From Bin87 sp965197635 (lineage in GTDB: Bacteria; Chloroflexota; Dehalococcoidia; Lucifugimonadales; UBA3495): DNA of 64,000 bases. How positions within the stretch are numbered: position 1 is the stretch's first letter; each line of letters begins with the position of its first letter. The DNA is taken from positions 248,001 through 312,000 of the forward strand of contig OZ240218.1 in assembly GCA_965197635.1 (NCBI GenBank). The letters are read 5' to 3'. Of the stretch, positions 16,703-25,069 are shown piece by piece. The position numbers and the translations under genes were made by a program. Under the pieces are notes generated by a model, which was given only the letters and a program-made list of their open reading frames with translations, did not search any database and was not told the origin of the DNA.

Positions 16703-16861
16703 CTATAACCGCCCGGGCGGTCTGCTCATACGGTTACAACTTGTACCTCAAAAGTGCTCTTCGGGAACGGGTAAGCCGTCGTCTTCCAGGGCGGCGACGT
16801 ACTCTTCTTCGGGGCTACGGTTGCGATGGCGTCGCCGCTTTGTGGGTGCCCAAGAGAACAT
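16703..16861 (-). pseudogene. Decayed hicB-hicA remnant
   Basis: The minus strand encodes EEEYVAALEDDGLPVPEEHF, the C-terminal end of a HicB like the one at 46510, then hits TGA (16748-16750). Removing one T from the TTTT run restores the frame to EVQVVTV and a TGA at 16726-16728. That TGA overlaps ATGAGCAGACCGCCC (16729), the start of a hicA that stops after nine codons at 16703. It is thus the tail of one hicB plus the first codons of its hicA, abutting the intact hicB at 16692. Confidence 0.65.
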
Positions 16862-16876
16862 CCCATACAATGCTGT

Positions 16877-17830
16877 CTATTCCGCCGGCATCAACGGCAT
16901 CACCTCCCGTGCAAACCGCTCCATCGCTTCCTGCTGCTGGTCGGCGCTGTCGGCGGGGAAGCTGAAGATGAAGTGCTGCACGCCCAGGTCCTGGTATTGG
17001 CGCAGGTCGGCGGCGATTTGCTCCGGCCGGCCCGACACCATGCGGCGGTTCGCGTCGGGTTCGTCCTGGAAAACGCAGTCGGTGCTGAACACCAGGTCAA
17101 CTGCGTCCTCGCTGCGGCCGGCCCGGGCGCTGATGCGACGCAGGCGGGCGATTTTCTCCGCCAGTTCCTCCGGCTCCAGGATCGCCGGCGGGCGCAGGCC
17201 GATGGGCATCCATCCGTCGCCCAGCGTGGCGGCGCGACGGATGGCCGGATTGGTGTGTCCGCCAATCCAGATGGGCGGGTGTGGCTTCTGCACCGGCTTG
17301 GGCAGGAAACCGGCCCCGCTGACGTCATAGTGCTCACCGTGGAACTCAGGGTTGTCCGACGTCCAAAGTTCCTTGAATATCTGGATGTACTCGTCGGTGA
17401 CTTGCCCGCGCTGGGCGTAGGTGTCCAGCCCCATGGCCTGGAACTCTTCCTCCATCCAGCCCACGCCGGCGCCCAGGATGAGCCGCCCGCCGCTGAGCAC
17501 GTCCAGCGTTGCCAGTATTTTGGCCGTCAAAACCGGGTTGCGGTAGGGCAGGATGAGCACGTGGGTCCCCAGCCGGACCCGCGTGGTGCAGCCGGCCAGG
17601 AAGTTCAGCGCGGCCAACGGCTCGAAGTAGGTGTTGTCCCGCTGAAAGGGCGCCACGCCGTCGGCGGCGTAGGGATAGAAGGAAGACACCTCGTTGGGAA
17701 TGATGATGTGGTCGCTGACCCAAACGTGGTCAAAGGAAAGGTCCTCGGCCCGCTGCGCCAGGCTCCGCAGGTTGTCGGGAGACGCCATCGCCCCCCGGCT
17801 GGGCAGCGAACATCCAAAGGTAACCGGCAT
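16877..17830 (-). CDS. LLM class F420/FMN-dependent oxidoreductase
   Basis: 317 residues, luciferase-like TIM barrel. Visible are LAQRAEDLSFDHVWVSDHI, RVRLGTHVLILPYRNP, TLDVLSGGRLILGAGVGW and the flavin-region HPPIWIGGHT. The pattern LGxGVGWMxEEF and VxDHI suggests the F420-dependent TIGR03619-type subgroup, but FMN use cannot be excluded. Start at 17830 is supported by GGAGGCAAT. The electron donor and substrate are unknown; no reductase is adjacent. One of four LLM-family genes in this window. Confidence 0.92.
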   Translation of the reverse strand: MPVTFGCSLPSRGAMASPDNLRSLAQRAEDLSFDHVWVSDHIIIPNEVSSFYPYAADGVAPFQRDNTYFEPLAALNFLAGCTTRVRLGTHVLILPYRNPVLTAKILATLDVLSGGRLILGAGVGWMEEEFQAMGLDTYAQRGQVTDEYIQIFKELWTSDNPEFHGEHYDVSGAGFLPKPVQKPHPPIWIGGHTNPAIRRAATLGDGWMPIGLRPPAILEPEELAEKIARLRRISARAGRSEDAVDLVFSTDCVFQDEPDANRRMVSGRPEQIAADLRQYQDLGVQHFIFSFPADSADQQQEAMERFAREVMPLMPAE

Positions 17831-17881
17831 GATATTGCCTCCGTTGTCAGTTTTTGAGTTCAGTTTGGTAATTTGTTCCGA

Positions 17882-17890
17882 TGCTATACT
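17882..17890 (+). promoter_or_regulatory. Candidate extended -10 promoter for mnmA
   Basis: TGCTATACT matches the extended -10 consensus (TGnTATAAT, one mismatch) about 180 nt before mnmA, in the gap divergent from the LLM gene. No clear -35 is present. The transcript would run through the repeat at 17947-18056. Confidence 0.35.
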
Positions 17891-17946
17891 ACGGATACCA
17901 CCGCCGCAAGCAGTGGCAGTTTGCGTGTAGCCGCTTTTGAAAATCG

Positions 17947-18056
17947 TGAGAATCAGGATTTACAGGATTTTAGGATTGACTAGATTGAATCCAATCAGCA
18001 GTACAACTACCTCAATCCTGCCAATCCAAAAAATCCGGTGAATCCTGCTTCTGACA
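17947..18056. repeat. Dispersed AATCAGGATT inverted-repeat element (full copy)
   Basis: Left arm AGAATCAGGATTTACAGGAT and right arm AATCCGGTGAATCCTG..TTCTGA are imperfect inverted copies around about 40 nt. Related copies are at 44803-44910 (full), 38491-38535 and 52474-52516 (right halves). This copy ends 15 nt before the mnmA start. Confidence 0.7.
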
Positions 18057-18070
18057 GCCCCAAACTAAAT

Positions 18071-19213
18071 ATGACCATCCTTGCCACTCCTCCTACCCAA
18101 AACCGCGTCGTCGTCGCCATGAGCGGCGGCGTCGACTCCTCCGTGGCCGCCCTCCTGCTGCACCGGCAGGGCTACGATGTCATCGGCGTCACCATGAAAC
18201 TGTACGACATCGACCAGGCCGACCTGCCCGAGTACTATCGCGGCTGCTGCACCATCGACGACGTTGAGGATGCCCGCGCCGTCTGCCGCATCCTCGGCGT
18301 CCCCCACTACGTGCTCAACGTGCAGCGCGAGTTCCGTTCTTTCGTCATTGACTACTTCCGCAGCGAGTACGAGAACGCACGCACGCCCCATCCCTGCATC
18401 GCCTGCAACGACAAGATCAAGTTCAGCTTCCTGGCCCAGCGCGCCCGTATGCTTCAGGCCAGTCACGTCGCCACCGGCCACTACGCCCGCATCGAACTTG
18501 ATGGCTCCGGCCGCTGGGCCTTGCGTCGCGGCGTGGACGCCGACAAGGACCAGTCCTACGTCCTGTTCGGTATGCGTCAGGACCAACTTGCCGCTACCCT
18601 GATGCCCGTGGCTCACTACCCCAAGTCCCAGATCCGCGAGCTGGCTGCCGACGCCGGCTTCCCCAACGCCGACAAGCCCGACAGCCAGGACATCTGCTTC
18701 ATCCCCACCGGCGACTACCGCGAGTTCCTGCGCCAGCGCACCGACGAACGACCGGGCGAAATTGTGGACGCTACCGGCAACGTGCTGGGCCAGCACGAGG
18801 GCATCCAGTACTTCACCATCGGCCAGCGCCGTGGCCTGGGCTTGTCCGGCGGCCCGCCGAAGTTTGTAATCCGGTTGGAGCCGGACACCCGCCGCGTGGT
18901 CGTCGGCTCCGAGGACAACCTTTACCGGGACTCTCTGTACGCTGATCCCGTGTCCTGGGTTTCAGGCAACCCGCCCGATGGCCCGGTGGATGTAACCGTC
19001 AAGATACGCTACAAGTTCGCCGAGGCTCCCGCCACCGTAACCACCGTTGGATCGGGCGCCCTCGTCCGGTTCCATGAACCGCAGCGCGCCATCACCCCCG
19101 GCCAGGCCGCCGTGTTCTACCAGGGCGATACCGTCCTCGGCGGCGGCGCAATCGCCGGCCACGAACCGGACATAACCAACGAGTCGGTCATCACCACAGC
19201 GGTCAATGCCTGA
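18071..19213 (+). CDS. mnmA: tRNA-specific 2-thiouridylase MnmA
   Basis: 380 residues. MnmA thiolates U34 of Lys, Glu and Gln tRNAs using ATP and a persulfide. The PP-loop MSGGVDSSVAA, first catalytic Cys in HPCIACN, ATGHYAR, DKDQSYVLF, second catalytic Cys in SQDICFI and the C-terminal beta-barrel (VSGNPPDGPVDVTVKIRY) are all present. I start at the ATG at 18071; a longer frame from 18038 begins inside the dispersed repeat. The 3' end overlaps rnhB by 8 nt, giving an mnmA-rnhB-yraN run. Confidence 0.96.
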   Translation: MTILATPPTQNRVVVAMSGGVDSSVAALLLHRQGYDVIGVTMKLYDIDQADLPEYYRGCCTIDDVEDARAVCRILGVPHYVLNVQREFRSFVIDYFRSEYENARTPHPCIACNDKIKFSFLAQRARMLQASHVATGHYARIELDGSGRWALRRGVDADKDQSYVLFGMRQDQLAATLMPVAHYPKSQIRELAADAGFPNADKPDSQDICFIPTGDYREFLRQRTDERPGEIVDATGNVLGQHEGIQYFTIGQRRGLGLSGGPPKFVIRLEPDTRRVVVGSEDNLYRDSLYADPVSWVSGNPPDGPVDVTVKIRYKFAEAPATVTTVGSGALVRFHEPQRAITPGQAAVFYQGDTVLGGGAIAGHEPDITNESVITTAVNA

Positions 19214-19847
19214 CCTGTCGCTGGAAACCGAGTTCCGCGCCCAGGGCCATCGTCTGATCGCCGGCGTGGACGAGGCCGGACGCGGTCCCCTGGCCGGCCC
19301 CGTGGCCGCCGCCGCCGTCATCCTGCCGCCCGACCTGTCCGGTGACGAACCGTGGCTCGCCGTCATAGACGACAGCAAGCGGTTATCCGCACGGCGGCGC
19401 ATGGAAGCGGCGAAAGTGATACACAGCAATGTCCTTGCCTGGTCGGTAGAAATGGTTGCGCCCGGCGAGATTGATCGCATGGGCATTGGCAACGCCGTGA
19501 TACGGGCCATGCTGGACGCAGTGTCGGTCTTGCGCACCTACCCCGACGCCCTGCTGCTGGATTGGGTGCCCATCAAGCAGTGTCCCCTTCCTCATCAGAC
19601 CGTGGTAAAGGGCGACGCGAAATCCCTGTCCATCGCCGCCGCCAGCATCCTCGCCAAGGTCGCCCGCGACGGGATAATGACCCAAGCCGACCGGCGCTAT
19701 CCGGGGTACGGATTCGCCCAGCACAAGGGCTACGCCACCGCGCAACACCTCCGCTGCCTGTCCGAGCTGGGCCCTACGCCCATTCACCGCCGCTCCTTCA
19801 GCCCCCTGCGACAAGCCTCCTTGCTGCCAGATGCCGACGCCGGATGA
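19206..19847 (+). CDS. rnhB: Ribonuclease HII
   Basis: 213 residues. Cleaves the RNA strand of RNA-DNA hybrids, including single ribonucleotides. The family motif IAGVDEAGRGPLAGPV (two acidic ligands), DDSKRLSARRR, AKVARDGIM and YGFAQHKGYAT are intact. The ATG overlaps the end of mnmA, and the last 17 nt overlap the yraN-like gene, so the three are probably co-transcribed and coupled. Confidence 0.96.
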   Translation: MPDLSLETEFRAQGHRLIAGVDEAGRGPLAGPVAAAAVILPPDLSGDEPWLAVIDDSKRLSARRRMEAAKVIHSNVLAWSVEMVAPGEIDRMGIGNAVIRAMLDAVSVLRTYPDALLLDWVPIKQCPLPHQTVVKGDAKSLSIAAASILAKVARDGIMTQADRRYPGYGFAQHKGYATAQHLRCLSELGPTPIHRRSFSPLRQASLLPDADAG

Positions 19848-20235
19848 CGCCGCCAATCCTGCCCCGCTTTCCCCTCAGCAGATTGGATACATCGGTGAGC
19901 AACTGGCGCGGAGCCACCTGGAGGCCAAAGGCTGCCGCATCGTCGCGTCCAACTATCGCTGCCGCTGGGGCGAGGTTGACCTGGTAGCCCGCGACGGCCC
20001 GGTCTGGGTATTCGTGGAGGTCCGAACCCGGCGCAGCAACGCCTACGGGGGGCCTGAAGAATCGTTGACCGCCGATAAAGCCCAACGCCTTGCGCTGACA
20101 GCCCAGCATTTTCTCGCGGAATCAGCGAACGTGCCCGCCGAACCGGAATGGCGCATCGACCTGGTCGCCATCCGGTTGGGGCCCAACCGCCGCGTCCTCA
20201 GCATTGACCACCTGCAAAACGTCGTCGGGGGATAG
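19831..20235 (+). CDS. YraN/UPF0102 family endonuclease-fold protein
   Basis: 134 residues; UPF0102 proteins adopt a Holliday-junction-resolvase-like PD-(D/E)xK fold and commonly follow rnhB. Seen: GEQLARSHLEAKGCRIVASNYRCRWGEVDL (in parts), then VFVEVRTRRS, where Glu-Val-Arg stands at the usual ExK (E-V-K) catalytic position, and a C-terminal DLVAIRL. The ExK lysine being Arg is a common variant in this family. Overlaps rnhB by 17 nt. Confidence 0.9.
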   Translation: MPTPDDAANPAPLSPQQIGYIGEQLARSHLEAKGCRIVASNYRCRWGEVDLVARDGPVWVFVEVRTRRSNAYGGPEESLTADKAQRLALTAQHFLAESANVPAEPEWRIDLVAIRLGPNRRVLSIDHLQNVVGG

Positions 20236-20246
20236 CGGCTTGTCGA

Positions 20247-20255
20247 TGCTATAAT
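20247..20255 (+). promoter_or_regulatory. Candidate extended -10 promoter
   Basis: TGCTATAAT is an exact extended -10 element, 45 nt before the Uma2-family start at 20301 and just after the yraN-like stop. There is no recognisable -35, as is usual for extended -10 promoters. Confidence 0.5.
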
Positions 20256-20300
20256 CCTGCTAGCCGACAACGAGTGAATTGCCCCACCTCGAGGCTCGCC

Positions 20301-21047
20301 ATGACCACCAAACCACCAAAAACCAGGATGGCCGGTCCCCACTCTCATCTGACGGAACTGCCAACCCCGCCCAAACGTCCTGACGCCATGAAGCAGCGGC
20401 GGCACATCGCCAAAGCCGACCAGATTTTACGCAGCCACCACCGGCACCGCAACGACGTTCTGGTGTCGGGAAAGGGTTATCTTTGCTACCAGGCCGGAGA
20501 GGCGCGGCGGTCGCCCCGGCCCGATTGCATCGTTTCCTTCGGCTTGTCCATTCCTCCCGACGTGATTGAAGACGTAGCCAACGGTTACGTCATAAGCGAA
20601 GTCGGCAAGCCGCCGGAATTCGTGCTGGAGGTAGCATCGGAGAGTACCGGGCAACGTGATTACACTGTCAAACGGGAAATCTACGCTCGATTTGAGGTGA
20701 AGGAATACTGGCGGTTCGACTACACCGGCGGGCGTTTTCACGATGTTCCCCTGGCCGGCGACCGGCTGGTGGACGGCGGATACGAACCGATACCCGTTGA
20801 GGAAGGGGCCGACGGTATCATCCGTGGCCGCAGCGCGGAGCTGGGGCTGGAATTGCACTGGCATTTTGGCCAACTGCGTTTTTGGAATCCGGTGACCGGA
20901 GAATACTTGCCGGACCTGGTTGAAGCTTTGGAAGCGTTGGCTGAAGCCGAAATGCAGCGCGACGCCGCCATCGCCCAACGCGACGCTGCCCAGGAACGCA
21001 TACAGGAGTTGGAGGCGGAATTGCGCCGCCTCCAGTCTGGAAATTAG
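20301..21047 (+). CDS. Uma2 family (DUF820) endonuclease-fold protein
   Basis: 248 residues from the ATG at 20301 (GAGG 6 nt upstream; a GTG at 20274 is possible). DUF820/Uma2 proteins have a PD-(D/E)xK nuclease-like core of unknown biological role. The core residues are visible: RPDCIVSF, PEFVLEVASEST, KREIYARFEVKEYWRFD. The last 50 residues form an Ala/Glu/Arg-rich coiled coil (AQRDAAQERIQELEAELRR). One of three Uma2 genes in this window (also 22690 and 32818). Confidence 0.88.
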   Translation: MTTKPPKTRMAGPHSHLTELPTPPKRPDAMKQRRHIAKADQILRSHHRHRNDVLVSGKGYLCYQAGEARRSPRPDCIVSFGLSIPPDVIEDVANGYVISEVGKPPEFVLEVASESTGQRDYTVKREIYARFEVKEYWRFDYTGGRFHDVPLAGDRLVDGGYEPIPVEEGADGIIRGRSAELGLELHWHFGQLRFWNPVTGEYLPDLVEALEALAEAEMQRDAAIAQRDAAQERIQELEAELRRLQSGN

Positions 21048-21157
21048 CCTGCCTCCGAATGCGGCGGTTGACTGTACCACCGCCTGATACTAGACTAATT
21101 GCCGCCTGGCCCGCCGATTACTCTGGCGGAAGCCCAACTTGTCGCCGGCGGTATGCA

Positions 21158-21688
21158 ATGGCTATCGACCTCGCCGAACATATCCGGAACGTCCCCAACT
21201 TCCCCATCCATGGGGTCCAGTTCAAGGACATCACCTCGCTGCTGTTGGCGCCGGAGGCATTCAACGAGACCATCGACCGCATGGTGGAGTTGGCGAGGCC
21301 AACCAACGCCCAGTGTCTTGCCGCCGTCGACTCCCGGGGGTTCATTTTCGCGGCTCCAATGGCCCTCAAGATGGGCGTGCCGTTGGTGTTGTTGCGCAAA
21401 GCCGGCAAGCTGCCCGGCGCGACTTTGTCCTACGAATACACCCTGGAATACGGGCAGGCCGCTTTGGAAGTCCACGCCGAAGACGTTCCGCCGGGAACCC
21501 GTGTCCTCGTCATCGACGACCTGATCGCCACGGGCGGCAGCCTCGAAGCGGCGGCCAAGCTGATTGAAAAGGCCGGCGGAACCACCGTCGGCATTGGCGT
21601 GGTAATCGAACTTATCGGTCTTGGCGGCCGGCAAGCCTTGGCCGACTACGACCTCTTCTCTCTGGTCACTTTCGAAGTGGATGAATAA
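21158..21688 (+). CDS. apt: Adenine phosphoribosyltransferase
   Basis: 176 residues; converts adenine and PRPP to AMP in purine salvage. The hallmark PRPP loop VLVIDDLIATGGSLEAA, the N-terminal IRNVPNFPIHGVQFKDIT and AAVDSRGFIFAAP are present. The start is set at MAIDLAEH (21158) because homology begins there; the frame stays open upstream to 21059 without family-like sequence. Cytoplasmic, single gene. Confidence 0.95.
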   Translation: MAIDLAEHIRNVPNFPIHGVQFKDITSLLLAPEAFNETIDRMVELARPTNAQCLAAVDSRGFIFAAPMALKMGVPLVLLRKAGKLPGATLSYEYTLEYGQAALEVHAEDVPPGTRVLVIDDLIATGGSLEAAAKLIEKAGGTTVGIGVVIELIGLGGRQALADYDLFSLVTFEVDE

Positions 21689-21730
21689 GCGGCCAGCGGC
21701 ATCCGCAGCGCACTCAGGAGGATTTCCCCA

Positions 21731-22603
21731 ATGGCAGAAAAAGCAACCATCGGCAACGTTGAAGTTACCGCCGTCATCGACATGGTTCCGCCGCCGCGCG
21801 AACCCTCGGCGATGTTCCCCGATGTCCCCGCCGATGCCTGGGCGGCCTATCAGGACACCCTGGAAGACGGCCAACTTCAGCTCTATTATGGCGTCTTCCT
21901 CCTCAAAACCGAGGAACACGTCATCCTGGTGGACACCGGCATGGGCCCCGGACCGCACCCCGACCGGGGCAACGTCACCGGCAACCTCTACGAGGAACTC
22001 CGCCCCCATCTCGAGACCAACGTCGGCGTCAACAACACCAACGTCGGCCCCAGCGACTCCGTGAACTACGTCATCCATACTCATCTTCACGGCGACCACG
22101 TGGGTTGGAACCTGCGCTACTCCGGCGGTATGCCCGCGCCCAACTTCCGCCGCGCCCGCTATGTCATGTCCCGTCCCGACTACGACTACTTCACGTCGGA
22201 TCAGGGACGCCAGATGTACCCCTACATCGACCGCCAGGTCATGCCCCTGCGCCGCCTGCGCCTCCAGCAGATCCTGGAAGAGCCGGAACACGTCATCAGC
22301 GACGAGATCTCCATCGCTCCGGCCCCGGGCCACACGCCGGGCCACCAGGTGGTGCTCATCAACTCCAACGGCCAGCGTGGTGTCGTCATGGGCGACGTGC
22401 TCCACACCATCGCCCAGGTATCCGAACCCGCCTGGTGCGCCGGCGTTGACACCGACAAGGACCAGTCCGCCGCATCCCGCAGCCGCCTGCTGGATGCCGC
22501 CGAGGAGGGCGACTGGATCATCTGCGCCGGCCACTTCCCGCCCGGCAAGCAGATCGGCAAAATCGCCCGCGTGGACGGCAAGCGGGTCTGGCAGTCGCTG
22601 TAA
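21731..22603 (+). CDS. MBL-fold metallo-hydrolase (lactonase-like)
   Basis: 290 residues. The dinuclear-metal motif H118-L-H120-G-D122-H123 in THLHGDHVGW, the downstream GHTPGHQ histidine, the bridging Asp in GDVLH, and the last His in CAGHFPPGK are all present, giving a complete metal site. The overall layout resembles quorum-quenching N-acyl-homoserine lactonases and related hydrolases, but substrate is not predictable. AGGAGGA lies 8 nt before the ATG. A GGGGGCGAA hairpin follows. Confidence 0.92.
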   Translation: MAEKATIGNVEVTAVIDMVPPPREPSAMFPDVPADAWAAYQDTLEDGQLQLYYGVFLLKTEEHVILVDTGMGPGPHPDRGNVTGNLYEELRPHLETNVGVNNTNVGPSDSVNYVIHTHLHGDHVGWNLRYSGGMPAPNFRRARYVMSRPDYDYFTSDQGRQMYPYIDRQVMPLRRLRLQQILEEPEHVISDEISIAPAPGHTPGHQVVLINSNGQRGVVMGDVLHTIAQVSEPAWCAGVDTDKDQSAASRSRLLDAAEEGDWIICAGHFPPGKQIGKIARVDGKRVWQSL

Positions 22604-22613
22604 TCCGAATGAC

Positions 22614-22637
22614 GGGGGCGAACAACCATTCGCCCCC
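22614..22637. terminator. GGGGGCGAA...TTCGCCCCC hairpin
   Basis: Perfect 9-bp stem with a six-base loop, 11 nt after the MBL gene stop. It is a member of the dispersed palindrome family (see 3717, 48600, 63284). Confidence 0.55.
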
Positions 22638-22689
22638 GCCGCTTCGCGGGTATCCCACAAGCGAGCACTTTCCCGGCCGGAGCCACCCG

Positions 22690-23406
22690 ATGACTGCGCC
22701 CCGCATTGTCCAACCCAGCTCACCCGTTGCCCGGCCACCCGTGCCGGATGATGGTGTGTATTACCCAGACGCCAACGACGTGCTCCCGCCCAAGTCCATG
22801 ATTCACTTCGTTCCCCAATCTTACATGCAGTCGGCTCTGGAAACCTGGCTTGACGACCCCACCACTCTGGTGGCCGCCCAGATGTTCATCTACCATGAAC
22901 CGGGCAACCCACGAGCTTCCGTGGCCCCGGACGTGTACGTCATCCCCAACGTCGGCAACGCGATGCGCAACTCCTACTTCCTATGGCTGGAGCATGGTGT
23001 TCCAATATTCGCAATGGAAGTGTCATCGCCGAGCACGTACCGGAACGACTTGGGAAGCAAGTACGACCTCTACAAAAGCTGGGGAGTGCAGGAATACTGG
23101 CAGTATGATCCGCAGGGCCGGCTCCTGACACCCCTGCTGCAAGGCAGTCAACTGGTGGATGGCCGCTACCAGCCCATCCCGGTTGAGGTTGACGCGGACG
23201 GTGGTCGTTGCGTAGCCTACAGCGCGGCGGTCAACTTGGAATTGCGGGCCGGTCTGGATTGGTTCCGTTTCGCGGACCCCGTCACCGGACGCATTATCGC
23301 CAACCGCCAGGAAGCAGAGCAGGCCTTTAACCAGGAACGCGCCGCGCGGCAGGCATTGGAAGCCTTGCTGCGACAGCACGGCATCGAGCCGCCAACCTCC
23401 GATTAG
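22690..23406 (+). CDS. Uma2 family (DUF820) endonuclease-fold protein
   Basis: 238 residues from the ATG at 22690; the upstream frame to 22609 runs through a palindromic repeat and is not counted. Core motifs: ASVAPDVYVIPNVG, IFAMEVSSPSTYRND, KYDLYKSWGVQEYWQYDP (in part), matching the PD..ExK-like scheme with Glu-Val-Ser instead of Glu-x-Lys. A C-terminal coiled-coil tail (NRQEAEQAFNQERAARQ) resembles the one in the 20301 gene. Ends 10 nt before a gene of unknown function. Confidence 0.87.
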   Translation: MTAPRIVQPSSPVARPPVPDDGVYYPDANDVLPPKSMIHFVPQSYMQSALETWLDDPTTLVAAQMFIYHEPGNPRASVAPDVYVIPNVGNAMRNSYFLWLEHGVPIFAMEVSSPSTYRNDLGSKYDLYKSWGVQEYWQYDPQGRLLTPLLQGSQLVDGRYQPIPVEVDADGGRCVAYSAAVNLELRAGLDWFRFADPVTGRIIANRQEAEQAFNQERAARQALEALLRQHGIEPPTSD

Positions 23407-23416
23407 GAGCAACGCT

Positions 23417-24139
23417 ATGACCCAGCTCCGCAATCTGTTTGAACGCATCGAGTCCGGCAGCGGCCCCGCTCTGGGGTTCGGTTCGGCCCAATCCGCCCGT
23501 CTGCCTGGCATGGCCCTCATCGCCCGTTGCTCCGGCGACCTTGACGCCGCGCTGGCCTCCGCCGGCGCCGCCGCCGACGCTGTGGTCATCGCCTCACCTG
23601 GCCTCACGCCCGCCGCTCTCCCAGACCTGGGCCAGCGCATCTGGGGCATGGGCGGAGTTCCGCTGGAGCCGGAAACCATCAGCAATTGGCAAGCCGCCGG
23701 CGCCGATTTCACCGTCTCCCCTTTCGCCACCGCTCTCGTGGACGCCATCAACATCGCTCAGCCGCAGATGACCCACGGCGCGCGGATCCCCGACGACGTG
23801 GACGACAATACCTGGCGCATCCTCGCCGGCGTCCCCCTGGACTTCCTGGTGTTGGACAAGCACACCATGACAGGACGCTGGACCTTGCCCGATCTGGGCC
23901 AGGCCGCTGACGCCGCCCGCCGCGCCAACAAGTACCTCGTCGTGCGCGTCGGGCCCCAGCCTACTGCCAACGAGCTGCTGGCCCTCCGCCAGGCCGGCGC
24001 CATCGCCATTGTCGCCGAAGCCAACGACCTGGGCGCCGAGGGCCTGGCTTCCCTCAAATCCGACCTGATGGCCCTGACCCGCGTGCAGCCGTCGCCGCGC
24101 CGGCGGGCTCAGCCCGGCCAGGAAAGCCCGGCTACGTGA
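23417..24139 (+). CDS. Conserved hypothetical protein, TIM-barrel-like
   Basis: 240 residues; start supported by GGAG 9 nt upstream. The sequence alternates hydrophobic strands and Ala-rich helices (DAVVIASPGL, DFTVSPFATALVD, PLDFLVLDKH, YLVVRVGPQPTANELLALRQAGAIAIV in parts), as in a TIM barrel with three to four recognisable beta/alpha units. No metal or cofactor motif is evident and I do not recognise the family. Its TGA overlaps the GTG start of the site-2 protease (GTGA), implying coupling. Confidence 0.65.
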   Translation: MTQLRNLFERIESGSGPALGFGSAQSARLPGMALIARCSGDLDAALASAGAAADAVVIASPGLTPAALPDLGQRIWGMGGVPLEPETISNWQAAGADFTVSPFATALVDAINIAQPQMTHGARIPDDVDDNTWRILAGVPLDFLVLDKHTMTGRWTLPDLGQAADAARRANKYLVVRVGPQPTANELLALRQAGAIAIVAEANDLGAEGLASLKSDLMALTRVQPSPRRRAQPGQESPAT

Positions 24140-24834
24140 TCCTCCAGAGCCTCGACCTGCTCCGGGACAACCCGGTTTCTTTTATCCTGGTCATCGGAAT
24201 CGGATTGCTGGGGCTGGTAATTGGCTTCACCGTCCACGAATTCAGCCACGCCCTTACCTCCCACGTCGAGGGAGACGATACGGCCCGCCGCATGGGCCGG
24301 CTAACCTTCAACCCCATCAAGCACATTGACCTGCTGGGGTTCCTGTTGTTGCTGGTCGTCGGGTTCGGCTGGGCCAAGCCGGTGCAAGTCGACCCGTACA
24401 ACCTGCGACACGGTCGCCTCGGTATGTCCTGGGTTGCCCTCGCCGGCCCCCTGTCTAACTTCGTGTTGGCGTTTTTGTTGGGCCTGATCTTCCGCTTTGA
24501 CCTGCTGCCGGTCGTAACCGACACCATCTTCATTTCGGGCATCACCGAAATCCTCGGGTTCGCCGTATTCCTGGCCGTATTCTTTAACCTAATCCTGGGT
24601 ATCTTCAACCTGATACCCCTGCCGCCCCTAGACGGCAGCAAGGTTCTGGGCGGCCTCCTTCCCCGCGTGTTGTACGAGCCCTACCTGCGGTTCGAACGGT
24701 ACGGCTGGATACCCCTCATGGGCCTGATCGGAGTCAACCTGCTGCTGAGCTATGCCTTCGGTATCAACTTCCTGGGCCGGATATTGCTCCCGCCCGCCCT
24801 GTTTATGTTCCGACTGGCCACCGGCCTTTCGTAG
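24136..24834 (+). CDS. Site-2 protease family (M50) membrane metallopeptidase
   Basis: 232 residues with about five transmembrane segments. The zinc motif HEFSH is in TVHEFSHALTSH (about residue 36-40) in the second helix, and the third ligand region is PLDGSKVL near residue 170 in a later helix, the usual LDG motif. It belongs to the small SpoIVFB/Rv-like group lacking PDZ or CBS domains, so it cleaves membrane substrates. Start is GTG at 24136, overlapping the upstream gene by 4 nt. Confidence 0.92.
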   Translation: MILQSLDLLRDNPVSFILVIGIGLLGLVIGFTVHEFSHALTSHVEGDDTARRMGRLTFNPIKHIDLLGFLLLLVVGFGWAKPVQVDPYNLRHGRLGMSWVALAGPLSNFVLAFLLGLIFRFDLLPVVTDTIFISGITEILGFAVFLAVFFNLILGIFNLIPLPPLDGSKVLGGLLPRVLYEPYLRFERYGWIPLMGLIGVNLLLSYAFGINFLGRILLPPALFMFRLATGLS

Positions 24835-25010
24835 CCGCGGGCATCCCCGAAAAGGTTGCGGAGGCGAACGAGTTTCCGGACCCGCAGTTGCGCCCGGTTG
24901 TTGTGGGAAAAGACTGGAAAGCGTACGCGTTCAGCGAACTATCTTGCGCCGCTGATTCTGAGCCTGGACGACACGGTCTCAGCCCGCCAGGCGGTTTGAC
25001 CGAGCATTGA
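24831..25010 (+). pseudogene. Possible gene fragment without a start
   Basis: In a frame different from the site-2 protease, 60 codons encode protein-like sequence (IPEKVAEANEFPDPQLRP, VVVGKDWKAYAFSELSC) ending at TGA 25008-25010. No ATG/GTG start with a ribosome site precedes it. It could be the end of a truncated gene or a short unrecognised protein using TTG. Only the amino-acid composition supports it. Confidence 0.3.
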
Positions 25011-25069
25011 CTATCGAGTATTGGCCCAATAGCATCAAATCCAAGACAATGACATGGCGAGGCTCCGAA

